Assembly: GCF_007293315.1 (NCBI RefSeq)
Contig: NZ_VLXZ01000003.1
Coordinates: forward strand, 310,001 to 374,000
Direction: 5' to 3'
Length of the DNA stretch: 64,000 nucleotides
Origin: Alkalicoccobacillus porphyridii
Lineage (GTDB): Bacteria > Bacillota > Bacilli > Bacillales > Bacillaceae_D
The notes beneath the pieces were generated by a model. That model saw only the letters and a list, made by a program, of their open reading frames with translations. It had not been told where the DNA came from and made no database searches. Of the stretch, positions 44,185 to 52,463 are shown piece after piece (positions within the stretch are counted from its first letter, which is position 1; each line of letters begins with the position of its first letter). A program made the position numbers and the translations under genes.

Positions 44185-44430
44185 AGCGAGAAATGAGCTC
44201 ATGCACCGCTACAGGAGAAAACTTCGCTTTCCACGGGAACGGCCTCAGCCCTTGAAGTGGAAGGGCGCCACTTCAATGTCTTCAGACTCGTTCTGTTCCG
44301 TAGGAGTCTTCGTTTTCTCCTTCCGCTCATGTTCCCGGTCAGTCAAATGATCAGCATTCCATTCTAAAGAAATGAGGACTGTTTTTTTGTTGAGAAGAAG
44401 GTTCACAATCATATAAAGCTTCTTTTTCAG
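44185..44430 (-). repeat. Interspersed repeat copy (about 240 bp)
   Basis: Read on the minus strand it contains TGTGAACCTTCT, CCTCATTTCTTTAGA, CGGAAGGAGAAAACG, AGACTCCTACGGAACAGAAC, GGCTGAGGCCGTTCCCGTGG and AAAGCGAAGTTTTCTCCTGT. The same blocks in the same order are found at 47714-47950 on the plus strand, nearly identical over most of the length. Open frames inside are not genes. Confidence 0.8.
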
Positions 44431-44650
44431 TAGACTTCTTTTCATCCCTCAGGTGTCGGCTCTTCTATTTCGTCCGCCTGTTTTAGGGTAGGATTGGTAT
44501 GACTATTAACAAAATAATAAGGACTTGACCACGACACGCAATCTCTCTTCTAGACATGCATGCAAGATACTCGTGGAAAACGTATGTTTCTCCTGTAGGT
44601 GCACATGAGCCTTAGTTCTAGTGACTTTTTCAGTGGCCTTAATAACCAAA
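44430..44650 (+). repeat. Two partial repeat fragments
   Basis: 44430-44480 holds TTTTTCAGTAGAC, TTTTCATCCCTCAGGTGTC and ATTTCGTCCGCCTG, like 47945-48000 and 47645-47695. 44565-44640 holds CTCGTGGAAAACGTATG, TTTCTCCTGTAGGTGCACAT, TGACTTTTTCAGTGGCCT, like the right half of the copy at 47890-47955. No gene signals. Confidence 0.6.
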
Positions 44651-44670
44651 GGAGTGTTTTCTGCCATCTT

Positions 44671-45051
44671 TTATGTAGGATCCGGAGTCGTCGTTTTTTT
44701 CATTTCTTTATATTTTTTATATGTTTCAAAAGCTGTATAGAGAATGACAATAAAGAGCACCGGACTCACAAGACCGGATTGAGATTCAATTCCCTGAAGA
44801 GAACATAGCAAGATAAATAAGATGAAAACAGACATTGCGATGATATTTATCCAGAAATGTTCTTTATCTGATTTTGTTTTAGTCGTATAGCTGAGAATTG
44901 CCTCAAGTAAAGCAAATGTAATTATAGGTAGAGCAATGTGAGTAGTGGTTAGTGAATCGAAAATCAATAAGCTTGGAAAGAAATCTTTAATGACCAGTAA
45001 TAGTAACAAGGAATATACTGTAATGTGTATGGTCATGATGGCTTTTTTCAT
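44671..45051 (-). CDS. Membrane protein, 126 aa
   Basis: Four predicted membrane helices (about residues 5-23, 38-56, 68-86 and 95-110) and a charged C-terminal tail YKKYKEMKKTTTPDPT. GGAGG lies four bases before the ATG. A perfect 8+8 palindrome directly upstream may be its operator. No family recognised. Confidence 0.7.
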   Translation of the reverse strand: MKKAIMTIHITVYSLLLLLVIKDFFPSLLIFDSLTTTHIALPIITFALLEAILSYTTKTKSDKEHFWINIIAMSVFILFILLCSLQGIESQSGLVSPVLFIVILYTAFETYKKYKEMKKTTTPDPT

Positions 45052-45063
45052 AGGGCCTCCAAT

Positions 45064-45081
45064 TAAAGGTAAGTACCTTTA
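45064..45081 (-). promoter_or_regulatory. Small perfect palindrome upstream of membrane protein gene
   Basis: TAAAGGTA / TACCTTTA with a two-base centre (18 bp in total), between a possible -10 box (TAAAAT on the minus strand) and the ribosome site at 45051. Candidate repressor site; no regulator is adjacent. Confidence 0.45.
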
Positions 45082-45117
45082 TTTTATCAAAAAAATGACT
45101 GATTGACGTATATTGGA

Positions 45118-45150
45118 ATAAAAAAACAGCCATGCAGCACATGACTGTTT
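45118..45150 (-). terminator. Terminator of the DUF4352-like lipoprotein gene
   Basis: Minus strand AAACAGTCATG, five-base loop, CATGGCTGTTT with more T; one G-U pair. Confidence 0.8.
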
Positions 45151-45237
45151 GATTCATTTAAAATCACTTTTCTAGATTGCTTAATGGCTCGCGATTAGTT
45201 AGAGGCCCTGGGTTTAATGCTTCTAGCTATGGGACCT

Positions 45238-45870
45238 TTACTCAGCTTCACTCTTCTCAAAAGTAAAGGTAATTTGATTCTTCACGGCACCTGTTCCAAC
45301 GAGTCCTTCATTGACAAGAACATAGTATTCATCTGCATCATAAGTGTAGTAGAGTGCCTGAGCAGTGGCTTCCTCATTAGGATTGATATCACCCTCAAAT
45401 GAATTTACTTCTTCAAAATACTCAGCACTATCAGTCATTCCTGCGCCCTCAGGCATATCAGTTAATTCTAAATTACCGATTGTATCCAAAGCATCTATAG
45501 GTTCTTCGCCAATATTTCTGATCGTTAATTCTGCAATCATATATTCATCTAACTCAGACAGCTGTCCATCTACCTCTTGGGTGACTTCAACACCATGTAA
45601 GGTGATTTCATATAAACCAATGGTACTCTCTATTGTGGCAGTGTCACCAATTTTTAGATCTAGCTGATCCTCCACATTCCCCTCTGCCATGGCATCACTT
45701 TCATTAGAATCGGCTTCGCTATGATCATCTTCCTCGCCATCCATGGTTTCACCTGTGACCTCTTGATCTGGTGCTTCCTCCACAGGATCTTCAGTTTCCC
45801 CACTGTTACACGCTACAAGTACCCCGATCGAAACCAATAAGACTGAAGAATTTACTATGTACTTTTTCAT
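45238..45870 (-). CDS. DUF4352-type (telokin-like) acidic lipoprotein
   Basis: 210 residues. Signal peptide MKKYIVNSSVLLVSIGVLVAC with lipobox LVAC, then a linker of about 45 residues extremely rich in Asp and Glu, then an Ig-like DUF4352 domain (LKIGDTATIESTIGLYEITL, DEYMIAELTIRNIGEEPIDA, GDINPNEEATAQALYYTYDA). Cell-surface protein of unknown role. ATG at 45870 behind AGGAGG; an upstream extension to 45939 has no ribosome site. Confidence 0.82.
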   Translation of the reverse strand: MKKYIVNSSVLLVSIGVLVACNSGETEDPVEEAPDQEVTGETMDGEEDDHSEADSNESDAMAEGNVEDQLDLKIGDTATIESTIGLYEITLHGVEVTQEVDGQLSELDEYMIAELTIRNIGEEPIDALDTIGNLELTDMPEGAGMTDSAEYFEEVNSFEGDINPNEEATAQALYYTYDADEYYVLVNEGLVGTGAVKNQITFTFEKSEAE

Positions 45871-46044
45871 CTCTCTCTTCCTCCTAGTATGAATAAACTG
45901 TTTTTTGAATGTAGAATTTCCCACCTTCAACACTACCATTTAAAATGCCTGAATCTCTAGCTAGAGATATTCTTGATCCTATTTATGTAACCAAATACCC
46001 AATTACAGATGCGAAATGATCCCGTTTATTAAAAAATTCTCTCT

Positions 46045-46269
46045 TTATACATTCGTCTCTTTTTCTTTTGATCTGTGATTAAAATGTGCAGCACCTATAA
46101 GACCAAAAATGATACCTACTACACTAGCGTTTATAAAGGTTTTATCAAACTCATAGGTAAGAGGGTTATTATGATAAGAATTACTTATTATTCTCACCAA
46201 AAAATAGGATAGATATGAAAGTGCAAGGTAAGCACAAAACATTAATATACTTCTCCATATCCTACTCAA
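46045..46269 (-). CDS. Small membrane protein, 74 aa
   Basis: Two predicted membrane helices (SILMFCAYLALSYLSYFLV and FINASVVGIIFGLIGAAHF) and a charged tail RSKEKETNV. TTG start at 46269 has GGGGGGTG seven bases upstream; the ATG at 46293 lies ahead of that site. Probably co-transcribed with the lipoprotein gene that ends 30 bases upstream. Confidence 0.6.
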   Translation of the reverse strand: MSRIWRSILMFCAYLALSYLSYFLVRIISNSYHNNPLTYEFDKTFINASVVGIIFGLIGAAHFNHRSKEKETNV

Positions 46270-46299
46270 TATTTCACACCCCCTGGCTCTCATATAAAA

Positions 46300-46584
46300 T
46301 CAATCTTGGTTAAATGGTTCAATCCTTTCTAAGACACCTTTATTAGTCTCACTGTTACTTTTATAAACCATAAAATATTCAGTCTCTACCTCAATCAGAT
46401 TATAGACATTCTCATCTAACTCAAGCATAAAGAACGCATCACCCATATCTTTAATTTCAATCATATACTCGCCATGATTCTCTACCTTGTCAATGACCTC
46501 TACTATTGCACTTGTACTTGTGTCGAATTCGCTACATGCCATTAAAATAAAGATCGATATTGACAAGATTAGCTTTTTTACCAC
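46300..46584 (-). CDS. Small lipoprotein, 94 aa
   Basis: Signal peptide MVKKLILSISIFILMAC with lipobox LMAC, then a short beta-rich domain (AIVEVIDKVENHGEYMIEIK and ETEYFMVYKSNSE). GTG start with GGAGGG eight bases upstream. Its ribosome site lies in the last codons of the gene fragment at 46588. No family recognised. Confidence 0.7.
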   Translation of the reverse strand: MVKKLILSISIFILMACSEFDTSTSAIVEVIDKVENHGEYMIEIKDMGDAFFMLELDENVYNLIEVETEYFMVYKSNSETNKGVLERIEPFNQD

Positions 46585-46587
46585 GTT

Positions 46588-46725
46588 TCATACCCTCCAA
46601 AGTTGTGCTGTCTTTTCCCAAAGATCATCCCAACCTATAAAATAGCCTAATTGATGATGAATATATTCTTTCGAGAACTCTACCCATTTCCAAATCTGGT
46701 AAAACGCTAATTTCAGAATGATAAT
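46588..46725 (-). pseudogene. C-terminal fragment of an unknown gene
   Basis: Open minus-strand frame of 45 codons with protein-like content, including YQIWKWVEFSKEYIHHQLGY then FIGWDDLWEKTAQLWRV and a stop that overlaps the ribosome site of the lipoprotein gene. It has no start codon of its own and runs into repeat-like DNA beyond 46740. Looks like the tail of a gene cut off by the repeat. Confidence 0.4.
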
Positions 46726-46739
46726 CTAAAATCTGCCTT

Positions 46740-46950
46740 ACGATAGAGAGGCTGAGACAATTGAAGAAATATCGCAGTCTTATAAAGATCTTTCGTTTTT
46801 CAGTGACCGCGATGGAAAAGTTCATTGAAATAAAAGGGTACCACCCGATATCGCGGGTACTCCCGCGGTAAGCGTGCCACAGTTCGGGGAGCGATACCCA
46901 AAAAAGCGGAACAATCAACGGAGGGACTCCAACATCGTTTCGCTTTTTAT
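46740..46950 (+). repeat. Degenerate interspersed repeat, second type
   Basis: Starts with GAGAGGCTGAGACAATTGAA (compare GAGGCTGGGACAAAAGAATT at 47395), holds CTCCCGCGGTAAGCGTGCC (complement of GGCATGCTTACCGCGGGA at 47588) and ends with GGGACTCCAACATCG, TTTCGCTTTTTATTAG (compare 47445-47475). A 137-codon open frame across it looks spurious. Confidence 0.55.
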
Positions 46951-46958
46951 TAGTTAAA

Positions 46959-47252
46959 CTACTTCCTAGCAGTTCGCTTCGTCTCTTTTCTTCTATCATA
47001 CCAAACAAAATATTTATACAAGAGAAAAGCGATAACAAATAAACCCACCATAAACGGTAACGTAATCATTGTAAGTAAGAGAAAGCTAAACAGATCATCC
47101 CTACTTTGATTGTCCACCTGATTAAAAAAACTAATGATACGTATGCCTATTACAAAGATAATAGACAAACAGATCGATGAAACGGCCGCCGTGAAAACAG
47201 TCAGAATCAATTGTCCAACAAATGTTGTTCTTAGAAAAGCTACGAAACTCAA
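46959..47252 (-). CDS. Small membrane protein, 97 aa
   Basis: Two long membrane helices (about residues 12-38, QLILTVFTAAVSSICLSIIF, and 55-80, LLLTMITLPFMVGLFVIAFL) and a strongly basic tail YDRRKETKRTARK. TTG at 47252 has GAGGTG seven bases upstream; the TTG two codons earlier is too close to it. No family recognised. Confidence 0.6.
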   Translation of the reverse strand: MSFVAFLRTTFVGQLILTVFTAAVSSICLSIIFVIGIRIISFFNQVDNQSRDDLFSFLLLTMITLPFMVGLFVIAFLLYKYFVWYDRRKETKRTARK

Positions 47253-47389
47253 CTTCAATCACCTCTGTACTACATTCCTACTACATGACTCTAATGGACA
47301 AGGATATATCAATCCTATCTAAAAAGAAACCTTCCTTTGCGCCTCTCGTAGATAACTAGAAAATACAATTAAGGGAGATAACGTGATGG

Positions 47390-47710
47390 CAACGTGAGGC
47401 TGGGACAAAAGAATTATTACTAATCTAAAAGCTGAAGAATGTTGGAGTCTCTCCATTCATTGTTCGGCTTTTTATTGTACAAATAAGGATAGATGTATTC
47501 CAGAAGTACACTTCACACGCTTAAATACATAGAGGAATTGGAGGTTATCTGAGTAACAGTTCTTCGGTTGTCACTCCCGAGAATGGGGGCATGCTTACCG
47601 CGGGAAGGTTTTGAGCTAACGGGCTTCGCCCATTTATCTCAATGAACCTTTTCATCCCGCAGGTGTCAGCCCACCATTTTCGTCCGCTTGGTGAGAGTGG
47701 TGGCATCAAG
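47390..47710 (+). repeat. Composite of repeat fragments
   Basis: GAGGCTGGGACAAAAG at 47395 begins one element that ends in TTGTTCGGCTTTTTATTGTAC near 47480. A second part, 47545-47710, holds GGCATGCTTACCGCGGGAAG, TTTTCATCCCGCAGGTGTC and ATTTTCGTCCGCTTGGTGAG. Just before it, AAGGGAGATAACGTGATGGC resembles a cut-off gene start. The 69-codon minus-strand frame here is not supported as a gene. Confidence 0.55.
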
Positions 47711-47713
47711 GAT

Positions 47714-48010
47714 ATGATAGTGAACCTTCTATTAAACAAAAAAACAACCCTCATTTCTTTAGACAGGAATGTTGGTCATTTGTCTAATTGGGCACAAGAT
47801 CGGAAGGAGAAAACGTAGACTCCTACGGAACAGAACGAATCTGAAGACATTGAAGTGGTGCCCTTCCACTTCACTGGCTGAGGCCGTTCCCGTGGAAAGC
47901 GAAGTTTTCTCCTGTAGCGGTGCATAAGCTCATTTCTAGATGACTTTTTCAGTAGCCTCTTTTTATCCCGCAGTAATAGTCCACCATTTTCGACCGCCTA
48001 GTGAGTAGCA
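47714..48010 (+). repeat. Interspersed repeat copy (about 250-300 bp)
   Basis: Same block order as the minus-strand copy at 44185-44430 (TAGTGAACCTTCT, CCTCATTTCTTTAGA, CGGAAGGAGAAAACG, GACTCCTACGGAACAGAACG, GGCTGAGGCCGTTCCCGTGG, TTTTCTCCTGTAGCGGTGCA), continuing into TGACTTTTTCAGTAGCCTC and ATTTTCGACCGCCTAGTGAG. Confidence 0.8.
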
Positions 48011-48051
48011 GGTATCTAGTATCTAGGATATAAGATATTACACATGCAGGG

Positions 48052-48162
48052 CAGTTTCTTGTACGTAATTCTGATAATGAAGAAGTATGGCGAATGGTCA
48101 ATCGTTTTAATGGAACGGGTTTCGTTTACCTTCTAATGAGCAAAGACACGACTGCCTTTTAG
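48052..48162 (+). pseudogene. Fragment of an SdpI-like gene
   Basis: Frame reads QFLVRNSDNEEVWRMVNRFN then GTGFVYLLM and stops. It matches LHNEEVWRRANRFSGTGMVY in the intact SdpI-like gene at 53023. No start, no membrane helices: a leftover of a second copy, directly next to the repeat cluster. Confidence 0.65.
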
Positions 48163-48192
48163 ATAACCTTCGTGTCTTTGCCATTCTTTTTT
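48139..48192 (+). terminator. Hairpin with T-run after SdpI-like fragment
   Basis: GCAAAGACACGA pairs with TCGTGTCTTTGC across a long loop and is followed by CATTCTTTTTT; the left arm lies inside the last codons of the fragment. Confidence 0.65.
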
Positions 48193-48268
48193 AGTTAATT
48201 GTTGCGGATAGTATGTTCGGGTCTATTTTTTCATGTGCACTTAGAAGGACCATTTCGTCACGGAAGGT

Positions 48269-49285
48269 TTATCGTTTGATATCCGTGCCCTTCGTTTCCA
48301 TCGATTCAAAAATCTCCACATCTGATAGGACGGGCGTATCGCCTACCGTCGTATGCTTCAGCATTCCTGCTGTTGTGGCAAAGTCAACGGTTTTACGAGC
48401 AGACATCCCCTCTAATTCACCGTAGATTATTCCACTCGTAAATGCATCTCCGGCACCAATACGGTCGTGCACCGTAAATGTCAATGTGTCAGAGAAGCTA
48501 AATTGATCCTCTTTATAGAGGTAGCCCTGTAACGAATGCGTATGGTCCTCATGAATCGTTCGGTGAGTACCTGCGATAACAGGAATAGAGTATTTTTTTG
48601 CTACTTTCGGAATGAGATCTTTAAGTTGCTGGTGGCGATCTGTCTTTTCCGTTTGCATACCAAGCACATGTATCGCGTCTTTCTCATTCATTAACACAAT
48701 ATCCGCTAAGAACAATAATTCTTCATAATAAGGCTTTGCTTTTTTGTAGCTATTCTCTCCCCAAAGCGTGGGACGATAATTGCAGTCAAAGACAACGATC
48801 CCATCATTGTCTTTCACAGCCGTTGCAAACCTACGTATATTATTTCTTGCCACGTCATTCATTGCTAGAGTAATGCCGCAAAAATGAACAACATCCGTTT
48901 CCTTTGCAATCTTTTCAAAATCATAGATCGCTTCTGGTGCTGTATTAAAGCTGCTCTCTAGTCGATTTGAATAGGTCACGCGACTTGGCCTGACACCTAC
49001 TCCAGACTCGAGAAAATAGTGGCCAAGATACTGCCCAAATCGAACCAGATAGTTCTTTGAAATGCCGAGCTTGCCAAGGTAGCTTTCGGCCGCTTGTCCA
49101 AGCGGATTGTCAGGTAGAGCCGATACCAAGTAGCCCTCATAACCATAACGGGTCATGGTAGATACAACATTCACGCCGGTTCCAGAGAACGAATAATTCA
49201 GTGTATTTGCCTGCGACAATAGCTCAAAACCAGGGACCTGCAACCGCATCATCACTTCACCAAAAGCCGCTATTTTTTTACTCAT
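48269..49285 (-). CDS. PfkB family sugar-acid kinase (2-keto-3-deoxygluconate kinase type)
   Basis: 338 residues. PfkB fold: FGEVMMRLQVPGFELLSQAN at the N-terminus, FSGTGVNVVSTMTRYGYEGY (substrate lid), FDCNYRPTLWGEN, and signature 2 DRIGAGDAFTSGIIYGEL with the catalytic Asp. Similar to 2-dehydro-3-deoxygluconate kinases. Last gene of the operon deacylase - DgaE - DgaF - kinase; it would phosphorylate KDG before the aldolase step. ATG overlaps the aldolase stop by eight bases (ATGAGTAA). Confidence 0.85.
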   Translation of the reverse strand: MSKKIAAFGEVMMRLQVPGFELLSQANTLNYSFSGTGVNVVSTMTRYGYEGYLVSALPDNPLGQAAESYLGKLGISKNYLVRFGQYLGHYFLESGVGVRPSRVTYSNRLESSFNTAPEAIYDFEKIAKETDVVHFCGITLAMNDVARNNIRRFATAVKDNDGIVVFDCNYRPTLWGENSYKKAKPYYEELLFLADIVLMNEKDAIHVLGMQTEKTDRHQQLKDLIPKVAKKYSIPVIAGTHRTIHEDHTHSLQGYLYKEDQFSFSDTLTFTVHDRIGAGDAFTSGIIYGELEGMSARKTVDFATTAGMLKHTTVGDTPVLSDVEIFESMETKGTDIKR

Positions 49286-50033
49286 ATTGATCAACCAGTT
49301 TTTTTATAATGGCGATTAATTCTTTTACGTCCTCGATTTTGGTGTCACCGGAGGCTTTATCAATAATGGATGAATACACATGCGGAATTATGTGTGGGAC
49401 CTTTGACTCTAGTGCAATGCGTAAAATCGCCTCAAAGTTCTGCTTATCAATGCCACCAGTTGGCTCTAGGGCAAACCCAGCTTCTCCACAAGCCTTGGCA
49501 ACAGCGCGAAATTCATCCTCTGCTGACAAACCATTCATTGGAAAGTACTTTAAGGCATTGCCTCCCATATCTTGAACGAGTGCAATCGCGGTTTCCACGG
49601 GGACAATGGCTTGTTCGTTTTGTGCGGCACTAAGAGGACCAGTGGAAATATTCACGTAGCCACCTTTGCCTGTCGGAGACACTAAGCTATTAATCCAGCT
49701 TTCTTCTCCATTAAGATTCGCGCGTGTGGCCCCAACCGAAGGAAATACCTGATTGATATGACTGCCAGGGTAATGCTTCGCAATGTCTGCAACAACCGCC
49801 GCCTGACGATTATCTCCAGCTCCGAGACCAATGGATACAGCATCCTCAATTTCCTCACCATATTCCTTCATCGCTGTTACAGCTTGAGCGACGGTTGAGT
49901 AATTTTTTGAAAGCACACCCACCACAACATATCCTTCCGCTGCTTGAAAGATCTCCTTTGCATTTTCAACACTATTAGCTAACACATTTAGCGCAACCCG
50001 GTTTTTATAAAAGCGTTTTGAGATCTTAGACAT
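49278..50033 (-). CDS. dgaF: 2-dehydro-3-deoxy-phosphogluconate aldolase, DgaF family
   Basis: 251 residues of the DgaF/KDGP aldolase family: RVALNVLANSVENAKEIFQA, VVGVLSKNYSTVAQAVTAMK, SIGLGAGDNRQAAVVADIAK, INQVFPSVGATRANLNGEES and ALKYFPMNGLSAEDEFRAVA with the expected Schiff-base Lys, and ALEPTGGIDKQNFEAIL. Splits KDPG into pyruvate and glyceraldehyde 3-phosphate. ATG at 50033 has AGGAGG eight bases upstream, and overlaps the DgaE stop by eight bases. Confidence 0.85.
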   Translation of the reverse strand: MSKISKRFYKNRVALNVLANSVENAKEIFQAAEGYVVVGVLSKNYSTVAQAVTAMKEYGEEIEDAVSIGLGAGDNRQAAVVADIAKHYPGSHINQVFPSVGATRANLNGEESWINSLVSPTGKGGYVNISTGPLSAAQNEQAIVPVETAIALVQDMGGNALKYFPMNGLSAEDEFRAVAKACGEAGFALEPTGGIDKQNFEAILRIALESKVPHIIPHVYSSIIDKASGDTKIEDVKELIAIIKKLVDQYE

Positions 50034-51138
50034 GGTCATTGCCTCCTATAAGTTCACGTGTTCGAGACTCAATCACCTGCAAATCATCGCCGCTGAGAGG
50101 TCGAGGGTCAATATCAAAATAACCTTCCCTGATTCCATAGTCGCGTGTGTAAATCGCAATACCACCCTCGCGTAATGCTTCGGTGAGCTGCATGGCTGTT
50201 AGGCTTGCTTCATTTGGATCAAGCTTCACTCGTGCACGAAAGATGCTACGTCCGGCTTCATCTTGAACAATCTGCACAGAGACACCAGCTAGCTCGTCCA
50301 AGGAGAGTAACGCCTGTAATTCTGCCTTCTCTTGTGCGCTTGTATCTTGCTTTGCCCCAAATTCATCGAGGGCCTGAAGCAATCCGAAGGTCGTCTCTTT
50401 GCCAACCTTCATACTTCTACCAATGCCATGCAATTGAACCTTTAGCCAGTCAATATACTGCTTCTTCCCTGCAACCAGCCCTGACGTCGGTCCTTCAATA
50501 GCTTTTGATCCACTAAAAATGACTAAGTCCGAGCATGATATATATCTCTGAAGCTCCTCTTCTGCTGCTGCATCGACAATCAGTGGAATATCATGTCGCT
50601 GCGCCACTTCCCAGGCCTCTTCCACAGGAATCATATTCTTTTGCACAGCATGATGAGATTTGACGTACACAATGGCTGCTGTCTTTTCTGAAATGGCCTC
50701 TTCAATATGACTAGCCTTACCCTCGTTTGCATAGCCTACCTCCATTAATGTTCCACCACCTAAATAAATCATCGTTTCAACCGGTGCGCCGTATTGAACG
50801 TTATGACCTTTTAACATAATGATTTCATTATGAGTAAGTGCTTCTTGATGGAGGCGTAAGCTTTTGCGTTGATTGCCTTTTGTCACAAGCGCTGCAACAG
50901 AGAGTGCAATGCCACTGGATGCCGAATTGACCACAACTGCATCCTCAGACCCGAGCTTTTGCGCGATGTATTGGCCTGCCTTGTCTACCAAATCCGCTAT
51001 TTCTACATAGTTTTGTCCACCACTTTTCATGGCCTCCATCACCGTATCTGATGTTGTAGAGGTTCCAAGAATCGTCATCCGACCGCTTGCATTAATCACA
51101 CGCTTCAATCCATACTTAGCACTTAATGTATTCGCCAT
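50026..51138 (-). CDS. dgaE: DgaE-like pyridoxal phosphate-dependent ammonia lyase
   Basis: 370 residues of the SelA-like PLP fold: YGLKRVINASGRMTILGTST, EDAVVVNSASSGIALSVAAL, IVYVKSHHAVQKNMIPVEEA, PLIVDAAAEEELQRYIS and the PLP-Lys region DLVIFSGSKAIEGPTSG. DgaE turns D-glucosaminate 6-phosphate into KDPG; here a free kinase follows, so the substrate may be unphosphorylated D-glucosaminate. ATG at 51138 behind AGAGGGGG; it overlaps the deacylase gene by 23 bases. Confidence 0.85.
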   Translation of the reverse strand: MANTLSAKYGLKRVINASGRMTILGTSTTSDTVMEAMKSGGQNYVEIADLVDKAGQYIAQKLGSEDAVVVNSASSGIALSVAALVTKGNQRKSLRLHQEALTHNEIIMLKGHNVQYGAPVETMIYLGGGTLMEVGYANEGKASHIEEAISEKTAAIVYVKSHHAVQKNMIPVEEAWEVAQRHDIPLIVDAAAEEELQRYISCSDLVIFSGSKAIEGPTSGLVAGKKQYIDWLKVQLHGIGRSMKVGKETTFGLLQALDEFGAKQDTSAQEKAELQALLSLDELAGVSVQIVQDEAGRSIFRARVKLDPNEASLTAMQLTEALREGGIAIYTRDYGIREGYFDIDPRPLSGDDLQVIESRTRELIGGNDHV

Positions 51139-52216
51139 GTACAAATACCCCCTCTGCGTTAATTGTGGTTTTTGAGATTCTCTCATCTCCAAGAGAATCA
51201 ACAAGTTTAACCTCTTGATCCTTAAGAGAGAATAACGTTAGATTAGCCGGCTCCCCAACTCGGATACGACCAAGCTCCGGCTTCCCTAACCAGTTAGCTG
51301 CATTAACGGTCACCCCGTTAATCACCTCTTCAAGTGAATACCCTATTGATAGAAATTTGGTCAAAAGATTGGCCATACTATATACAGGTCCATTCAAACG
51401 ATTGCCCTTATACATATCCGTGCTAATCGTATCAAAGTGGACGTTATTCGCTTTCGCTGCTTCCGCTACCTTAAAGGAGAAGCTCGCTGTTCCATGACCG
51501 ACATCTAAATGCACGCCTCTTGAGATCGCATCCATGAGGACAGAGAGTGGCCTACCTTCTTTATCAAATAAATTATTTTCTTTGCCATTTAAGTAATGAG
51601 TGATCACATCGTTTGTTTGCAGAAGTGGAATCACCTCTTCTATGTGAGGAGGTCCTGAACCGATATGTACCATGAGTGGCTTTGACGTCTCATCGGAAAG
51701 CTCGCGTGCGATTAGCAACGGCTCGACGCCATTTTCCTTCACCACAGACTGGCTTATGCGCGCTTTTAATCCGATTACTATATCTTCATTCAAACGAACG
51801 GCGTCATGGATAGCTTGACGATCGATCCATTCTAGATTCGATAGCTCGTCCACTCGTTCCAACCCAATTTTGGAAATATTCAAAAAAGCAAAGACATTCG
51901 TTTTTGCTCTTCTACTATTAGCTGACAGCTCTCCCATGCGATTCGCTCCCGTACTCCCTGCATCAACGATCGTTGTGACCCCTTGCTTCACACCAATCTC
52001 ATCAATCTCATCACCATACGGATTAAACTCGGGAAAGGCATGAACATGTAAATCGATCCATCCACTGGATACAAACATTCCAGTGCAATTTATCACTGCT
52101 CCTTCCCCACTCCCAGGCTCGGTCACATCAGCGATTTTACCTTCCTTAATAACCAAATCCACCTCTTCGCCAGTAAGCTTTTTGATATTATGTAATACGA
52201 TTTGGTTGCTTTCCAT
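51116..52216 (-). CDS. Amidohydrolase/deacetylase family metallohydrolase
   Basis: 366 residues, dihydroorotase-like amidohydrolase fold: GWIDLHVHAFPEF (HxH metal site, about residues 56-58), VTTIVDAGSTGANRMGEL, IVIGLKARISQSVVKENGVE (bridging Lys), PLMVHIGSGPPHIEEVI (His), DVITHYLNGKENN (His) and HFDTISTDMYKGNRLNGPVY (Asp). It belongs to the group found with DgaE-like lyases and would remove an acyl group from an N-acyl amino-sugar acid. First gene of the operon; AAGGAGG precedes ATG 52216. Confidence 0.82.
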   Translation of the reverse strand: MESNQIVLHNIKKLTGEEVDLVIKEGKIADVTEPGSGEGAVINCTGMFVSSGWIDLHVHAFPEFNPYGDEIDEIGVKQGVTTIVDAGSTGANRMGELSANSRRAKTNVFAFLNISKIGLERVDELSNLEWIDRQAIHDAVRLNEDIVIGLKARISQSVVKENGVEPLLIARELSDETSKPLMVHIGSGPPHIEEVIPLLQTNDVITHYLNGKENNLFDKEGRPLSVLMDAISRGVHLDVGHGTASFSFKVAEAAKANNVHFDTISTDMYKGNRLNGPVYSMANLLTKFLSIGYSLEEVINGVTVNAANWLGKPELGRIRVGEPANLTLFSLKDQEVKLVDSLGDERISKTTINAEGVFVHGEYIKC

Positions 52217-52272
52217 TGTGACCTCCTTCCCTACTCCTTCTATGTTTGATAGTTTCAACATAGCATAATAAG

Positions 52273-52307
52273 AATTTTCTGTAAACATAATGTTATAATG
52301 TTATGTT
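52273..52307 (-). promoter_or_regulatory. Possible control sites upstream of the dga-like operon
   Basis: AATTTTCTGTAAACA at 52273-52287 matches the CodY box AATTTTCWGAAAATT at 12 of 15 positions. AACATAA (52284-52290) and TTATGTT (52301-52307) form an inverted repeat, with ATAATGTT repeated directly in between. No regulator gene is adjacent. Confidence 0.4.
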
Positions 52308-52463
52308 ATCTGATAAGTAAACAACTTGTATACCATAGAGGACAATAAAATTTACGAAGACAGAGTAAAAATATTTAGTTTGCTTAATAGTAAATCAAGA
52401 AACCAATAAACGCTTCAACTCGTACTTAGAGGTATCACGTCAAAGAAAAAAGGCGGTAAATTA

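Noticed and set aside
44599-44808. 69-codon plus-strand frame
   Set aside because: Starts in a repeat fragment and runs antisense to the membrane protein at 44671.
46625-47038. 137-codon minus-strand frame
   Set aside because: Crosses repeat DNA and the reverse phase of the gene at 46959; no family features and no ribosome site.
47390-47480. Insertion sequence
   Set aside because: GAGGCTGGGACAAAA is often seen at IS or repeat ends, but no transposase frame or clear terminal inverted repeat is present.
47545-47754. 69-codon minus-strand frame
   Set aside because: Lies within repeat fragments shared with 44430 and 47945.
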